Shown here one piece after another: positions 40,110 to 49,045 of a stretch of DNA of 60,770 bases. The notes beneath the pieces were generated by a model. The model was not told where the DNA came from. It was given only the letters and a program-made list of their open reading frames with translations, and searched no databases. This DNA comes from JBHIBC01 sp046758905 (lineage in GTDB: Bacteria > Acidobacteriota > Polarisedimenticolia > Gp22-AA2). The translations under genes and the position numbers were made by a program. The stretch covers positions 1-60,770 of the forward strand of contig JBHIBC010000009.1 in NCBI GenBank assembly GCA_046758905.1. Direction: 5' to 3'. The first letter of the stretch is position 1, and each line of letters begins with the position of its first letter.

Positions 40110-42827
40110 CTATTCTCCGCGAGACGGTGCCCGCCTGTCCAGACCCCCCGGCGCCCGCGATCCGCGGCGTGCGAGCGCCGCGACGTGACGCCTCACGGGG
40201 AGGTAGATCGCGTCCAGGTCGAGCTCGGAGCCCCCGCTCCCCTCGGGCGCCGCTTCGCTCCCGCCGAGACCCGCGCAGAACGCGCCGAACAGCGAGCCCC
40301 CGATCGCCGATCCACCGCCCCCGCCGGCGCCCGGGACGGCGGCCCGCCCGGTTCCCGGCCGGGTGTCGCCCTCGCCCGGGACGCCGTGCACCGGCCTCTC
40401 GGCCCGGGCGGCCGCGACGGCCCGGGCGTAGAACTCACGGGCCCCTCGCGCGTCGCGCGCCTCCCAGCGGAGGTATCCGGCCAGGAAGGCCGCCTCCACG
40501 CTGCGCGGGTTGGTCCGCGACGCCGCCTCGAGCCACCTCCCCGCCTCGTCGCGATCGCCCCGCAGGATCAGGATCTCGCCGAGCCGGACCATCGGCCCCG
40601 TCTCCTCCGCGTTGATCGCGTGCGCTCGACGCAGGTGCTCCTCCGCCGCGGCCAGGTCCGGGATCCCCGGCGCCTCCGGCGCCGCGAGCAGGGAGGCCAG
40701 GCCGACGTGGCCGCGCACGCTCTCAGGGCTGACCCGGAGCAGCCTCTCGAAGGCGCGGCGCGCGTCCTCGAATCGCCCCATCTCTCCCAGGCACTGACCG
40801 AGGTAATAGAGGGCCTCCTCGTGGGCGGGATCGATCGCCAACGCCTCCCGGTACGATTCCACCGCCCGGCCGCACTCGCCCCGGGTGCGCTCCAGCTTCG
40901 CCCGGCCCATCGCCTTCCAAAAACGCACCACCGCCTCCCTGGTGAGGTCCGCGGCGGCCCTCCCGGCGATGCGCGGCTCCCCGCCCTCCACGATCCGGAC
41001 GGTGGCGGAGGCCGGCAGGTCCCGGAACGTCTGCCGGCCGCCGCTCGGCCAGCGGATCTCCAGCCGGTCGACGGTGCGCGAGAGGCCCAGCCCGAACATC
41101 ACCTCTCCCGGCGGCGACTGGCTGAGATAGGATCCGCCGCCCCCGAGCACGCGCATCTGGGTGATGGATCCGGCGCCGACCGTGACCAGCGCCCCGCTCG
41201 CGAACGTCGTCGTGGCCAGCGGCCCGCGTCCGCCCGGGTGCCCCGGGGGGCCCCGGAGTATGACGCGCAGCCAGGCCTGTCGGTTGCCGCCGTCGTTCCG
41301 CAGCAGCCTCGCCGCGCCGCCGTTCACGGTCACCAGGATGTCGACGTCCCCGTCGTGGTCGTAATCGGCGAAGGCCGCGCCGCGGCCCACGTCCTCGACG
41401 GCGAACACGTCGCCGCTGAGCGCACCGACCTCGAAGAAGCCCCGGTCGGCGCCGCCGTTCCAGAACAACAGGTCGCGCATCGGCGCCAGCAGGGCCGGCT
41501 CGTCCTCCCTCTGAAAGGTGCTGCCGTTGACCACGAACAGGTCGAGGCGCCCGTCGTTGTCGTAGTCGATGAACCCGGTCCCCCAGCCGATGTAGTCGAG
41601 CGCGATCTGCCCCAGGCCGCGGAGGTCCGCCTGGTCGATGAAATGCATCGGCTCCTCGTCGGTGGCGGTGATGACGCCTTTCTGGTTCTCGTACAGGGCG
41701 TTCTCCTGGGCGATCCAGTGGGTGACCAGGATGTCGAGGTCGGCGTCGTTGTCCCAGTCGCCGACCGCCAGTCCCATCGCCCCGCGGTAGTCGGCGACCC
41801 AGGAGGAGTGGCTCACGTCCTCGAAGCTCCCGTCGCCGCGGTTCCGGAACATGGCGTTGTCCGAGACGTCGTTGGCGACGTAGAGATCCAGCCAGCCGTC
41901 CCCGTCGAAGTCGGCCCACACGGCGGACAGAGACCGGCCGCCGGGGTTATCCACCCCGGCCTCGCGGGCCACCTCCACGAAGCGCCCGCCCTCGTTGCGC
42001 AGCAGAAGATTCCTCTCCGGCGGGTAGGAGGAGGGGTTCAGGGAGAACGGCACGACCGCCTGATACTGCATCGACGTCTCCCGGACGAGCGCGGCGTCGT
42101 ACCGGTACCCCACGTAGCCGCACACGTATAGGTCGACATCGCCGTCTCGGTCGTAGTCGGCCCAGGAGACCCCGGTCCAGAACCCCTCTCGACCGCCGAC
42201 CCCGACGATCGCCGACACGTCGGTGAAGGTCCCGTCACCGCCGTTCCTGAACAGCCGATTGACTCCGTAGGCGGTCACGAACAGATCGAGGCGGCCGTCG
42301 CCGTCGTAATCGCCCCAGGCGGCCCCCATCCCGCAGCCGCGCAGTCCGAGCCCCGACGATTCCGTGACGTCGACGAACCTGCCGTTCCCATCGTTGCGAT
42401 ACAGGGCCGAGCGCGCCGCCGAGCCCGGCACCGCCCCGCCCTCCCCGCTCAGCGGCCCCGACTCGTTCACGAGGAAGACGTCGGGGTCGCCGTCGTTGTC
42501 ATAGTCGCCCCAGGCGGCCCCCGACCCCATGTCCTCCGGGAGCTGGACCGAACGGGTCCCCTGGAAGTGACGGAAGCGGAGGCCCGACTGCCCGGCGACC
42601 TCGGTGAACCGGACGGCCGGGACGTCCTCGGGAAGGTCGCGCTCCAGGCGGCGCGTGATCGCCTCTCCGGCGCCGCGGTCGGCGCCCGGCGTGTAGGGGG
42701 CGGGGGCGGGCCGCAGCAGGAGGACCAGGGCGGCCGCGAGGAGCGCCCCCGCCCCGCCGGCGATGAGGCCGAGGCGCGCCCGGCGCCGGAAGCTTACGGC
42801 CGGCCTCACCGGGCGGGCCGGGGTCAC
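40110..42827 (-). CDS. CRTAC1 family protein: FG-GAP/VCBS propeller, ASPIC/UnbV domain and TPRs
   Basis: The GTG at 42827 overlaps the cytochrome stop (GTGA) and gives about 905 residues. After an N-terminal membrane anchor (LGLIAGGAGALLAAALVLLL) come at least seven calcium-binding FG-GAP repeats of the type DYDNDGDPDVFL, DYDGDGRLDLFV and DFDGDGWLDLYV (about 75-530). The ASPIC/UnbV domain follows (about 560-625; RLEIRWPSGGRQTFRDLP), then TPRs (about 650-830). Such proteins are common in acidobacteria and planctomycetes, but their roles are unclear. Translational coupling to a multihaem cytochrome suggests a periplasmic scaffold for that electron-transfer protein. Confidence 0.9.
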   Translation of the reverse strand: MTPARPVRPAVSFRRRARLGLIAGGAGALLAAALVLLLRPAPAPYTPGADRGAGEAITRRLERDLPEDVPAVRFTEVAGQSGLRFRHFQGTRSVQLPEDMGSGAAWGDYDNDGDPDVFLVNESGPLSGEGGAVPGSAARSALYRNDGNGRFVDVTESSGLGLRGCGMGAAWGDYDGDGRLDLFVTAYGVNRLFRNGGDGTFTDVSAIVGVGGREGFWTGVSWADYDRDGDVDLYVCGYVGYRYDAALVRETSMQYQAVVPFSLNPSSYPPERNLLLRNEGGRFVEVAREAGVDNPGGRSLSAVWADFDGDGWLDLYVANDVSDNAMFRNRGDGSFEDVSHSSWVADYRGAMGLAVGDWDNDADLDILVTHWIAQENALYENQKGVITATDEEPMHFIDQADLRGLGQIALDYIGWGTGFIDYDNDGRLDLFVVNGSTFQREDEPALLAPMRDLLFWNGGADRGFFEVGALSGDVFAVEDVGRGAAFADYDHDGDVDILVTVNGGAARLLRNDGGNRQAWLRVILRGPPGHPGGRGPLATTTFASGALVTVGAGSITQMRVLGGGGSYLSQSPPGEVMFGLGLSRTVDRLEIRWPSGGRQTFRDLPASATVRIVEGGEPRIAGRAAADLTREAVVRFWKAMGRAKLERTRGECGRAVESYREALAIDPAHEEALYYLGQCLGEMGRFEDARRAFERLLRVSPESVRGHVGLASLLAAPEAPGIPDLAAAEEHLRRAHAINAEETGPMVRLGEILILRGDRDEAGRWLEAASRTNPRSVEAAFLAGYLRWEARDARGAREFYARAVAAARAERPVHGVPGEGDTRPGTGRAAVPGAGGGGGSAIGGSLFGAFCAGLGGSEAAPEGSGGSELDLDAIYLPVRRHVAALARRGSRAPGGLDRRAPSRGE

Positions 42828-45022
42828 GGTGTCGCGCGGAGCGGGTGAGCGAGCAGCTTCAGGGCCGAGGGGGGAGCGGAGGCGCCGCGGGGCTCGATCG
42901 CCGCCGGGCGGTCCCTCACCGGGATCTCCGTCTCCGCGCGCGCCATCTCCGTGATCGGCGTCGTGAGGCCCGCCTCCTCCCCGAACATGAAGTTGAGCAG
43001 ATACTGGTCGATCTTCCGGTACATCAGCCGGGCCGTCACCCGCAGCGGCCCCTTCACGGACGCCGGCGCCGCGAAGTCGAAGCCGCGCGTCGCGCTCGGC
43101 GGCTGGCTCGAGCCGTCGGCGTTGCCCGGGCAGCGGAACGCGTACTCCGCGGTGTCCGAGAATCCCGGGAAGAGCGAGCGGCGATAGCGCACGCCCACCA
43201 TCTCCCACAGGTTGTGCCGGTCGATGAGATTACCATACTGATCGACCGGCTCCGCCTTGAACATGAAGGTCCCCGGCTGAATGAAGTGACGCTCGTCCAC
43301 CGTTCCCGACGCGAACAGCTCCGCGCCGTCGGCATCGGTCACCCTCACCTCGACCCAGGCCTGGATGATGTCCAGGGGGCCGGTCGGAAAATCGTGCCCG
43401 ACCTTGTTCGACGTCACGACCGCCTTCACGACGACCTCGTCGCCGGGGCAGACCTCGCCGGGGGCCATCAGCTCGATGCCGACCGCCGGGCCGCGGGTCC
43501 ACTTGTGGGCGATCTCCGGGATCTCGTACTCGCCCCGCAGCCACCTCTCGGTCAGCTCGATCTGCCGATCCGCCCCGGGCAGCTCGAGCAGGGCCGGCAT
43601 CACCTGATTGGCGCCCACGAACCGATGGCTGCGCGTCTTCCCGTCGTCCGGAGCGCGGTTGTAATCGAGCGGGTCGCCGGCGGCCGGGTCCTCCGACGCC
43701 TCCAGCGGCATGTGGCACTCGCGGCACTCGATCGTCCTTCGGGCGTCGCCCGGGTGGTTCCAGCGGCTCTTGCGCCAGTTGTCGTACTGGTTCTGGAGCT
43801 GCACCCACCCCACGTTGTTGACCTCCTGGTCGATGAACTGCTTGTGACACGCGGCGCAGTATTCCGGCGTCTTGAACAGGCGCTTGCTCAGGTCGGCGCG
43901 GTGCCGTCGCGGGTAGGATCGGATCAGGAAATCGCGCATGGCCCGCGCCGGCCGGCCCTCGCGCAGCTCGAAGAGGTAGCGCGCGGGCTGGGCGATGACA
44001 TAGTTCGCGTTTCCCTCCAGATCCGTCTTCCTGATCGAGTGGCACACGAGGCAGGAGACGCCCTCGTTGTACCCGGCCAGCGAGGTCAGATCGTCGGTGA
44101 AGATGTTCTTGGTCCCCGAGAACAGCGAGATCGGATCGTGACACCCGCCGCAGTACCGCGTCGACTCGGGGCCGTTCTGCCTGGCCATCTCCGCCTGGAT
44201 CCTCTGGAAGCCGAGGTCCATCGCCGACCAGCGGTGGGCGCTGACGCTCCACTCGTCGACGATCTGCTCGTGGCATCCGGAGGTCCCGCACGACTCGGAG
44301 CCCGAGAGGGACCGGGGATCGTACGCGCCGCCCGATCGGGTCCTGGCGAGGCTGGGCGCGAAGGGCCGATCCTCGCCGAACGGGAGGGTGTAGTCGGGGG
44401 GGAACTCGTTGACCATCGGCTCGCCCGGCCAGGCCGCCCACAGGAGACCGACCGCGGCGAAGAACGCCAGGCAGACGGCGCCGGCCTCGAGCAGCGCGCG
44501 CCTCTGCGCCCTCCACAGCCGCAGCGCCTCGCTCTTCATCGCATCCAGGCCCCGATCCCGGATCAGGATCACCAGGACGTGGGGCAGGGTGAAGGCGATC
44601 AGGGCGATGGTGGAGATGATGTGGGCCGCGTCCCAGCCGTATCCGATGCGCCGTCCGAAGGCCGCCTGCGCCGTCAGGACGAGGCCGGAGACCACCGCCG
44701 CCAGCGTCGCCGCCGTGGCGAGGTAGCCCATCACCTTGACCGCCATGAGGGGTCGGTTCCAGTAGACGACGAGGTGCCGCGCCTGGTAGGCCAGGATCGG
44801 CACCAGGCCCAGCAGGCCGATCACCGTATGGACGATCACCATCCACTGGTTCGGGACCGAGAACGGCAGCAGCCAGATCGACCCTCCCCCGAGGGCCTCG
44901 AACGCGAGCCAGGCCAGCGTCAACATTCCGAGCCGCCGGCGCCACTCGGACTCGCGGGCCGCGATGCCGAGGGCGTTGGGGGATCGGTTCTGCGAGACGG
45001 ATTCTGTGTCGTCCAGTCGCAT
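42824..45022 (-). CDS. Membrane b-type / periplasmic multihaem c-type cytochrome
   Basis: This 732-residue protein has five N-terminal transmembrane helices (about 30-200) with His65, His83, His134 and His148 placed to bind two b haems. A periplasmic domain follows with c-haem motifs CGGCH (291), CLVCH (324), CAACH (389) and CRECH (433), and a CX4CH motif CGTSGCH (245). From about 490 a beta-rich domain begins (GIELMAPGEVCPGDEVVVKA). The whole could take electrons from menaquinol through the b haems and pass them to periplasmic acceptors, like a fused quinol dehydrogenase and cytochrome c554-type protein. It is first in an operon with the CRTAC1 gene. Confidence 0.88.
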   Translation of the reverse strand: MRLDDTESVSQNRSPNALGIAARESEWRRRLGMLTLAWLAFEALGGGSIWLLPFSVPNQWMVIVHTVIGLLGLVPILAYQARHLVVYWNRPLMAVKVMGYLATAATLAAVVSGLVLTAQAAFGRRIGYGWDAAHIISTIALIAFTLPHVLVILIRDRGLDAMKSEALRLWRAQRRALLEAGAVCLAFFAAVGLLWAAWPGEPMVNEFPPDYTLPFGEDRPFAPSLARTRSGGAYDPRSLSGSESCGTSGCHEQIVDEWSVSAHRWSAMDLGFQRIQAEMARQNGPESTRYCGGCHDPISLFSGTKNIFTDDLTSLAGYNEGVSCLVCHSIRKTDLEGNANYVIAQPARYLFELREGRPARAMRDFLIRSYPRRHRADLSKRLFKTPEYCAACHKQFIDQEVNNVGWVQLQNQYDNWRKSRWNHPGDARRTIECRECHMPLEASEDPAAGDPLDYNRAPDDGKTRSHRFVGANQVMPALLELPGADRQIELTERWLRGEYEIPEIAHKWTRGPAVGIELMAPGEVCPGDEVVVKAVVTSNKVGHDFPTGPLDIIQAWVEVRVTDADGAELFASGTVDERHFIQPGTFMFKAEPVDQYGNLIDRHNLWEMVGVRYRRSLFPGFSDTAEYAFRCPGNADGSSQPPSATRGFDFAAPASVKGPLRVTARLMYRKIDQYLLNFMFGEEAGLTTPITEMARAETEIPVRDRPAAIEPRGASAPPSALKLLAHPLRATP

Positions 45023-45054
45023 GCTCGCTCGTGTGCCGGCGCCGGGTCCCGGGG

Positions 45055-45083
45055 AATATGCGGGGAAACCCCTCGCCGGGCAA
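45055..45083 (-). promoter_or_regulatory. Candidate promoter of the cytochrome-CRTAC1 operon
   Basis: On the minus strand, TTGCCC (45083-45078), a 17-bp spacer and CATATT (45060-45055), about 25 nt before the ATG. The spacer contains the symmetric GGGGTTTCCCC. Confidence 0.45.
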
Positions 45084-45122
45084 TGCCCCGTTCTGGGGTA
45101 TTCCCTCCCCCTTACGGGTGAG

Positions 45123-45213
45123 CCGGCTTCCCTCGCGGGCCGGGGCGCGGGGACGAGCTGCGGCGTGGGTGCGTGCGCGGTGACCGGCTTCCCTCGCGGG
45201 CCGGGGCGCGGGG
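45123..45213 (+). repeat. Two identical 30-bp direct repeats
   Basis: The 30-bp sequence at 45123-45152 (starting CCGGCTTCCCTCGCGGGCCG) is repeated exactly at 45184-45213, with a 61-bp period. The second copy ends one base before the stop of the LuxR gene. This looks like a recent local duplication or a pair of regulatory sites. Confidence 0.85.
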
Positions 45214-45214
45214 C

Positions 45215-45904
45215 CTATTTCGGCGGGGGCCGGAAGCCGTGCGTCAGGGCGTAGGCCGCCGCCTGCGAGCGGCTGGATATCTTGAGCCTCGCGTACAGGT
45301 GCTTGAGGTGCGAGGCGACCGTGTTGACGCTCACGTGCAGCCGGCCCGCGATGGCCGCGTTGCTCAGTCCGCCCGCCAGCAGCGCCAGGATCTCCCTCTG
45401 CCTCGGGGTGAGCGGCGGATGATCCGCCTCCGACGCTTCGCCTCCGGCCAACTCGACCAGCCGCCTGGCCACCGACGACGACAGCTCGATGTGGATCCTC
45501 TTCTCCCGCGTCACGTCGCGCAGGAGCAGGGCCCTACCGATCGGCTGGCGGCCGGCCGACAGGCACACGGACACGGTCGCGCGAATGGCCCTTCTTGGAG
45601 GGAGCGTCAGGTCCGTCGTGACCGGGCGGCTCTCGCCCGCCGCGGACCGCCAGAACGCCAGCAGGGCCGGCTGGCGGATGGAGGAGCGCAGGGGCCTGCC
45701 CATGGCCCGCGCGGCCCGGACCCCGAGGAGCTCCTCCGCCCGGCGGTTCATGTGGAACACCCGCCCCTGCGGGTCGACCAGGATCAAGCCGTCGGCCAGC
45801 CCCTGGATCGCCGCGTAGAGGAGGCACTCCCCGCACCTGGTCCCGAGCCCCGGAGGAAGTATCAAGTCGGCCCCTCGCGCGCTGCGGCGCGCCCAACCTA
45901 CCAT
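45215..45904 (-). CDS. PAS-LuxR transcriptional regulator
   Basis: The ATG at 45904 (GGAAGGG upstream) gives 229 residues. A PAS domain spans about 30-135 (GLADGLILVDPQGRVFHMNR, AEELLGVRAARAMGRPL). A C-terminal GerE/LuxR HTH follows (about 165-225: LTPRQREILALLAGGLSNAA, IAGRLHVSVNTVASHLKHLY). A pair of cysteines (CGEC) sits near residue 28, before the PAS domain, and could sense redox state. There is no receiver domain, so it is not a classical NarL. It lies divergent to the radical SAM gene and next to the respiratory island, so control of these genes is likely. Confidence 0.88.
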   Translation of the reverse strand: MVGWARRSARGADLILPPGLGTRCGECLLYAAIQGLADGLILVDPQGRVFHMNRRAEELLGVRAARAMGRPLRSSIRQPALLAFWRSAAGESRPVTTDLTLPPRRAIRATVSVCLSAGRQPIGRALLLRDVTREKRIHIELSSSVARRLVELAGGEASEADHPPLTPRQREILALLAGGLSNAAIAGRLHVSVNTVASHLKHLYARLKISSRSQAAAYALTHGFRPPPK

Positions 45905-45978
45905 CCCTTCCGTGCTCCGGACAACCCGATCCGCGCCGCGGGCCCGGCTCCGGGTGCGGCTCGGTGGATCCCCGCCCC

Positions 45979-46019
45979 TGACCTGGATCATGGCCGCCGG
46001 GCCCGGATCGGCGTATCTT
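45979..46019 (+). promoter_or_regulatory. Crp/Fnr-type box plus -10 upstream of the radical SAM gene
   Basis: TGACCTGGATCA (45979-45990) differs by one base from the reverse complement of the two TGATCCAGATCA boxes at 47352 and 56628. Its centre (45984.5) is 29.5 bp before the -10 TATCTT (46014-46019), which puts it at -41.5, the standard class II activator position. Confidence 0.7.
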
Positions 46020-46046
46020 CTTAATGTAGGTGGCTCGAGCGGAACC

Positions 46047-47354
46047 ATGGAAACCGACGTCCGCCGCAATCCGGCGCTGCTGAAGCTTGATCTCTACTGC
46101 CGGGGCCTGCGCCTGGACGAGTCCCTGTCGGTCACCGACGAGGGGGGCCGGGCCATCCTGAGGACGCGCGCCGGGCTGGGGAGCGGTCTGGAGCTGATCC
46201 TGCCGGGAGGGTTGTGGACGAACGTCCCGGTCACGGAGAGGTTCGCGCAGTCGTCGCCGTACGCGCTCCACAAGGCGGACGGCTCGCTGCTGATCCGGCG
46301 TCACGGGTCCCGGTCCCCCGGCAGCGGCGGGTCGCCGCAGGTCGTCACCGGCGCCTCCGAGACCATCGCCCGGGTGCGGCTCGCCCCGCGGCCCGCGTGG
46401 TACGACCGCGTCACCTCGGCCGGGAGGCCGATGACCCGGATCGGCACCCTGCAGGGGACCTACCTCGGGGTCTATCCCGCCAGGGTCTGCGACTACTGGC
46501 GCGAGCGGCCGAAGGTGAACTGCCGCTTCTGCTCGGTAGGGCTCAACCTGGGCGTGGACGACGCGGACGAGAAATCGGTCGAGGAGGTGCTGGAGGTCGT
46601 GCGCGCGGCCCGCGAGGAGTCCGGCATCACCTACGTCGATTTCAACACCGGCCACTACGAGGGGGATGTGTACCTCGACATCCTCGAGCCGTACATCCGC
46701 CGCATCAAACACGAGACCGGCCTCCTGATCGGGGTGCAGACGCCGCCCCATCACGACCTGCGGCGCTACGAGGCGCTTCGCGAGCTGGGGGTCAACCGGG
46801 TCTCCTTCTGCTTCGAGATCTTCGACCCCGAGACCTTCCGCCGCATCTGTCCGGGAAAGCACCGCCAGTACGGCCTCGGCCGCTACCTGCGGGCGATCGA
46901 GCACTGCGCCCGGCTCGGCCGCGATCGCCGCTTCCGCTTCGACCCCTGGGTCTCCAACGGCGAGATCATCGCGGGCCTCGAGCCGCCCCGCTCGTCGATG
47001 GCCGCCATCGACTGGATCACCTCGGTCGGCGCCGTCCCCACGGTGTGCGTCTTCCGCCCCCTCACCGGGACCGACATGGAGGACGAGCCGCCCCCCCGGG
47101 CCGAGGACCTCGTGCCGGTGTTCCGCCGGCTGTACGAGGCGTGCATGGAGCGCGGCCTGCCGATCGGCGTGGCCCCCAACATCCACGTGAGCCTGGTGCT
47201 GCTTCCGGAGGAGTGCCGCTGGTTCCTCGACAGCCCGAGCAGATACTGGCGAAAAGAGCTGCGCCTCAGGGCGATGGGCTGGGCGTTCCGGACCCGGCTC
47301 GAGGCGGAGATCCGCCGCGCCCGCCGCCGCCCCGCGATTTCCGCCCTTTCCTGA
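46047..47354 (+). CDS. Radical SAM protein with CX10CX2C cluster motif
   Basis: The ATG at 46047 is used; the frame above it crosses the promoter. The product has 435 residues. Residues 1-130 form a beta-rich N-terminal region. The likely cluster motif is C-x10-C-x2-C in RVCDYWRERPKVNCRFCSVG (about 152-171), instead of the canonical Cx3Cx2C; it is followed by strands and helices of a partial TIM barrel (ITYVDFNTGHYEGDVYLDIL, LGVNRVSFCFEIFDPETFRR, CVFRPLTGTDM). The spacing recalls non-canonical radical SAM enzymes such as Elp3. The substrate is unknown. A Crp/Fnr box precedes it, and another overlaps its stop codon, so it belongs to the respiratory regulon. Confidence 0.82.
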   Translation: METDVRRNPALLKLDLYCRGLRLDESLSVTDEGGRAILRTRAGLGSGLELILPGGLWTNVPVTERFAQSSPYALHKADGSLLIRRHGSRSPGSGGSPQVVTGASETIARVRLAPRPAWYDRVTSAGRPMTRIGTLQGTYLGVYPARVCDYWRERPKVNCRFCSVGLNLGVDDADEKSVEEVLEVVRAAREESGITYVDFNTGHYEGDVYLDILEPYIRRIKHETGLLIGVQTPPHHDLRRYEALRELGVNRVSFCFEIFDPETFRRICPGKHRQYGLGRYLRAIEHCARLGRDRRFRFDPWVSNGEIIAGLEPPRSSMAAIDWITSVGAVPTVCVFRPLTGTDMEDEPPPRAEDLVPVFRRLYEACMERGLPIGVAPNIHVSLVLLPEECRWFLDSPSRYWRKELRLRAMGWAFRTRLEAEIRRARRRPAISALS

Positions 47355-47363
47355 TCCAGATCA
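47352..47363 (+). promoter_or_regulatory. Crp/Fnr-type box before the NXR-like operon
   Basis: TGATCCAGATCA (TGAT-N4-ATCA) overlaps the stop codon of the radical SAM gene and lies 90 bp before the gamma-subunit ATG. An identical 12-mer occurs at 56628. The best -10 (GACCCT, 47388-47393) is weak, as expected for an activator-dependent promoter. Confidence 0.7.
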
Positions 47364-47452
47364 TATCGGCCCGCCGGCCCGACCGAGGACCCTGCCCGAG
47401 ATAACCGTTCGTCGCGTCCGCCAGCGCCGCGCACAACCGGGTGGAGGTGAAG

Positions 47453-49033
47453 ATGAGGTGGGGAGCGATCGCTTCACTGGCCCTCGTCGTCGGTCTAGCC
47501 TGGTCGGAGGAGATGCCCCGAACGCCCGGCGAGGCACCGGAGCCCACGCCGGACCTCCTGGAGGAGGGCCGGCGGAGCTACCAGCGATACTGCGTCGCCT
47601 GCCATGGGCCTGAGGGGCGCGGGGACGGCGAAGCGGCCTACCTCCTCTACCCCAAGCCGCGTGACTTCACCGCCGGCAGGTACTCCCTGGTCTCCACCTG
47701 GGAGCGCGTGCCGACCGACCGCGATCTGTTCGCCACCATCACCCGGGGGATGCCGGGATCGGCCATGCCCTCCTGGGGCCACCTGCCGGAGCGGACCCGC
47801 TGGGCCCTGGTCCACACGGTCAAGTCCTTCGCGGCCGAGCCCTGGGAGGTCCCGACCGCGTCCACCGGAGGGGCGTCCGGTCAAGAGCCGACGGGCGTGA
47901 TCCGCGTGCCTCCGGAACCCCCCTATGACGAGGCGGCCGGGGCGAGGGCCCGGGAGCTGTTCGCGGAGGCCTGCGCCGGCTGTCACGGGGCCACCGCGCG
48001 CGGGGACGGCACGCGGAAACAGTTCGACGACAGGGGCTTCCCGACCCGGCCGCGCGATCTGACCGCGGGGATCTTCAAGGGCGACCCGAGCCCTCGGAGC
48101 CTGTACGCCCGGATCGTGGCCGGGATGCCGGGCACCCCGATGCCGATGAGCGATTGGGCCCACGGGGACGACGCCTGGCACCTGGTCCACTTCGTCCGCT
48201 CCCTGTCGAGCGACGAGCAGAGGGAACGGGCGGAGATGAAACGCTTCGAGATCGTGGCCCCGAGGGTGGACGAGCTCCCGGCGCATCCGGATGCGTCCTC
48301 GTGGAACCAGTCGGTCCCGGTCAACCTGCACCTGATGCCCCTGTGGTGGCGATCCGACCGTCCCGAGGAATTGACCGTGCGCGCCCTGCACGACGGCAAC
48401 GACCTCGCGATACTCCTCGCCTGGTCGGACGCCACCGACGACCACACCGCGATGCGCGTGCAGGACTTCCGCGACGCCTGCGCGGTTGAGTTCGCTCTGA
48501 CTCCGGACCCTCCCTTCTTCGCCATGGGCGAGGCGGGCCGCTTCGTGAACATCTGGATGTGGAAGTCGGAGAAGCAGGCCGACCTGCGACGCGCCTTCCA
48601 GGACCTGGACACGGTGTACCCCAACATCGGCATCGACTCGTATCCGAACCTCATGCGCTCGCCCCTGGAGCAGCCGACGCGCGGCGCGCTCACGCTGGAG
48701 TCCGACCCGGACTTCGTCACCGGCTGGGGTGCCGGCAACATCGTCTCCGACCCGACCCGGCCGAGCGCGTCCGAGGACCTCGTCGCCGAGGGGTTCGGGA
48801 CGCTGCAGGCCCGCCCCGGAGCCGACGACGATCTCGAGGCGAACGGGATCCACTCCATGGGGACCTACCGGGTGATGTTCCGGCGCCCGCTTCGAGCCGG
48901 GGGGCGCAACGCGGTGCGGATCCGCCCGGGGGATGCGGTTCCCGTCGCCTTCGCCGTCTGGAACGGCAGCGCCGGGGACAGGGACGGTCAGAAGTCGGTC
49001 ACCATCTGGCAGGAACTCAGGCTGGCGCCCTAA
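47453..49033 (+). CDS. NXR/type II DMSO-reductase gamma subunit: dihaem cytochrome c fused to haem-b (ethylbenzene dehydrogenase-like) domain
   Basis: ATG 47453 lies 5 nt after GGAGG; a GTG at 47441 overlaps that site. The 526-residue product has a signal peptide (GAIASLALVVGLAWS). Two class I cytochrome c modules carry CVACH (47-51) and CAGCH (174-178), each with a GMPG..MP Met-ligand loop. The EB_dh-type beta-sandwich (about 270-526) binds haem b in EbdC/DdhC-like gamma subunits (VNIWMWKSEK region). It would carry electrons between the alpha/beta pair and periplasmic cytochromes and replaces a NarI-type membrane anchor. It is first in the operon, 12 bp before alpha. Confidence 0.88.
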   Translation: MRWGAIASLALVVGLAWSEEMPRTPGEAPEPTPDLLEEGRRSYQRYCVACHGPEGRGDGEAAYLLYPKPRDFTAGRYSLVSTWERVPTDRDLFATITRGMPGSAMPSWGHLPERTRWALVHTVKSFAAEPWEVPTASTGGASGQEPTGVIRVPPEPPYDEAAGARARELFAEACAGCHGATARGDGTRKQFDDRGFPTRPRDLTAGIFKGDPSPRSLYARIVAGMPGTPMPMSDWAHGDDAWHLVHFVRSLSSDEQRERAEMKRFEIVAPRVDELPAHPDASSWNQSVPVNLHLMPLWWRSDRPEELTVRALHDGNDLAILLAWSDATDDHTAMRVQDFRDACAVEFALTPDPPFFAMGEAGRFVNIWMWKSEKQADLRRAFQDLDTVYPNIGIDSYPNLMRSPLEQPTRGALTLESDPDFVTGWGAGNIVSDPTRPSASEDLVAEGFGTLQARPGADDDLEANGIHSMGTYRVMFRRPLRAGGRNAVRIRPGDAVPVAFAVWNGSAGDRDGQKSVTIWQELRLAP

Positions 49034-49045
49034 GGAGGGACGACC

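Noticed and set aside
46300..46450. Possible second regulatory box TGA...TCA pairs inside coding regions
   Set aside because: Imperfect and intragenic; not different from what a 70% GC sequence gives by chance.
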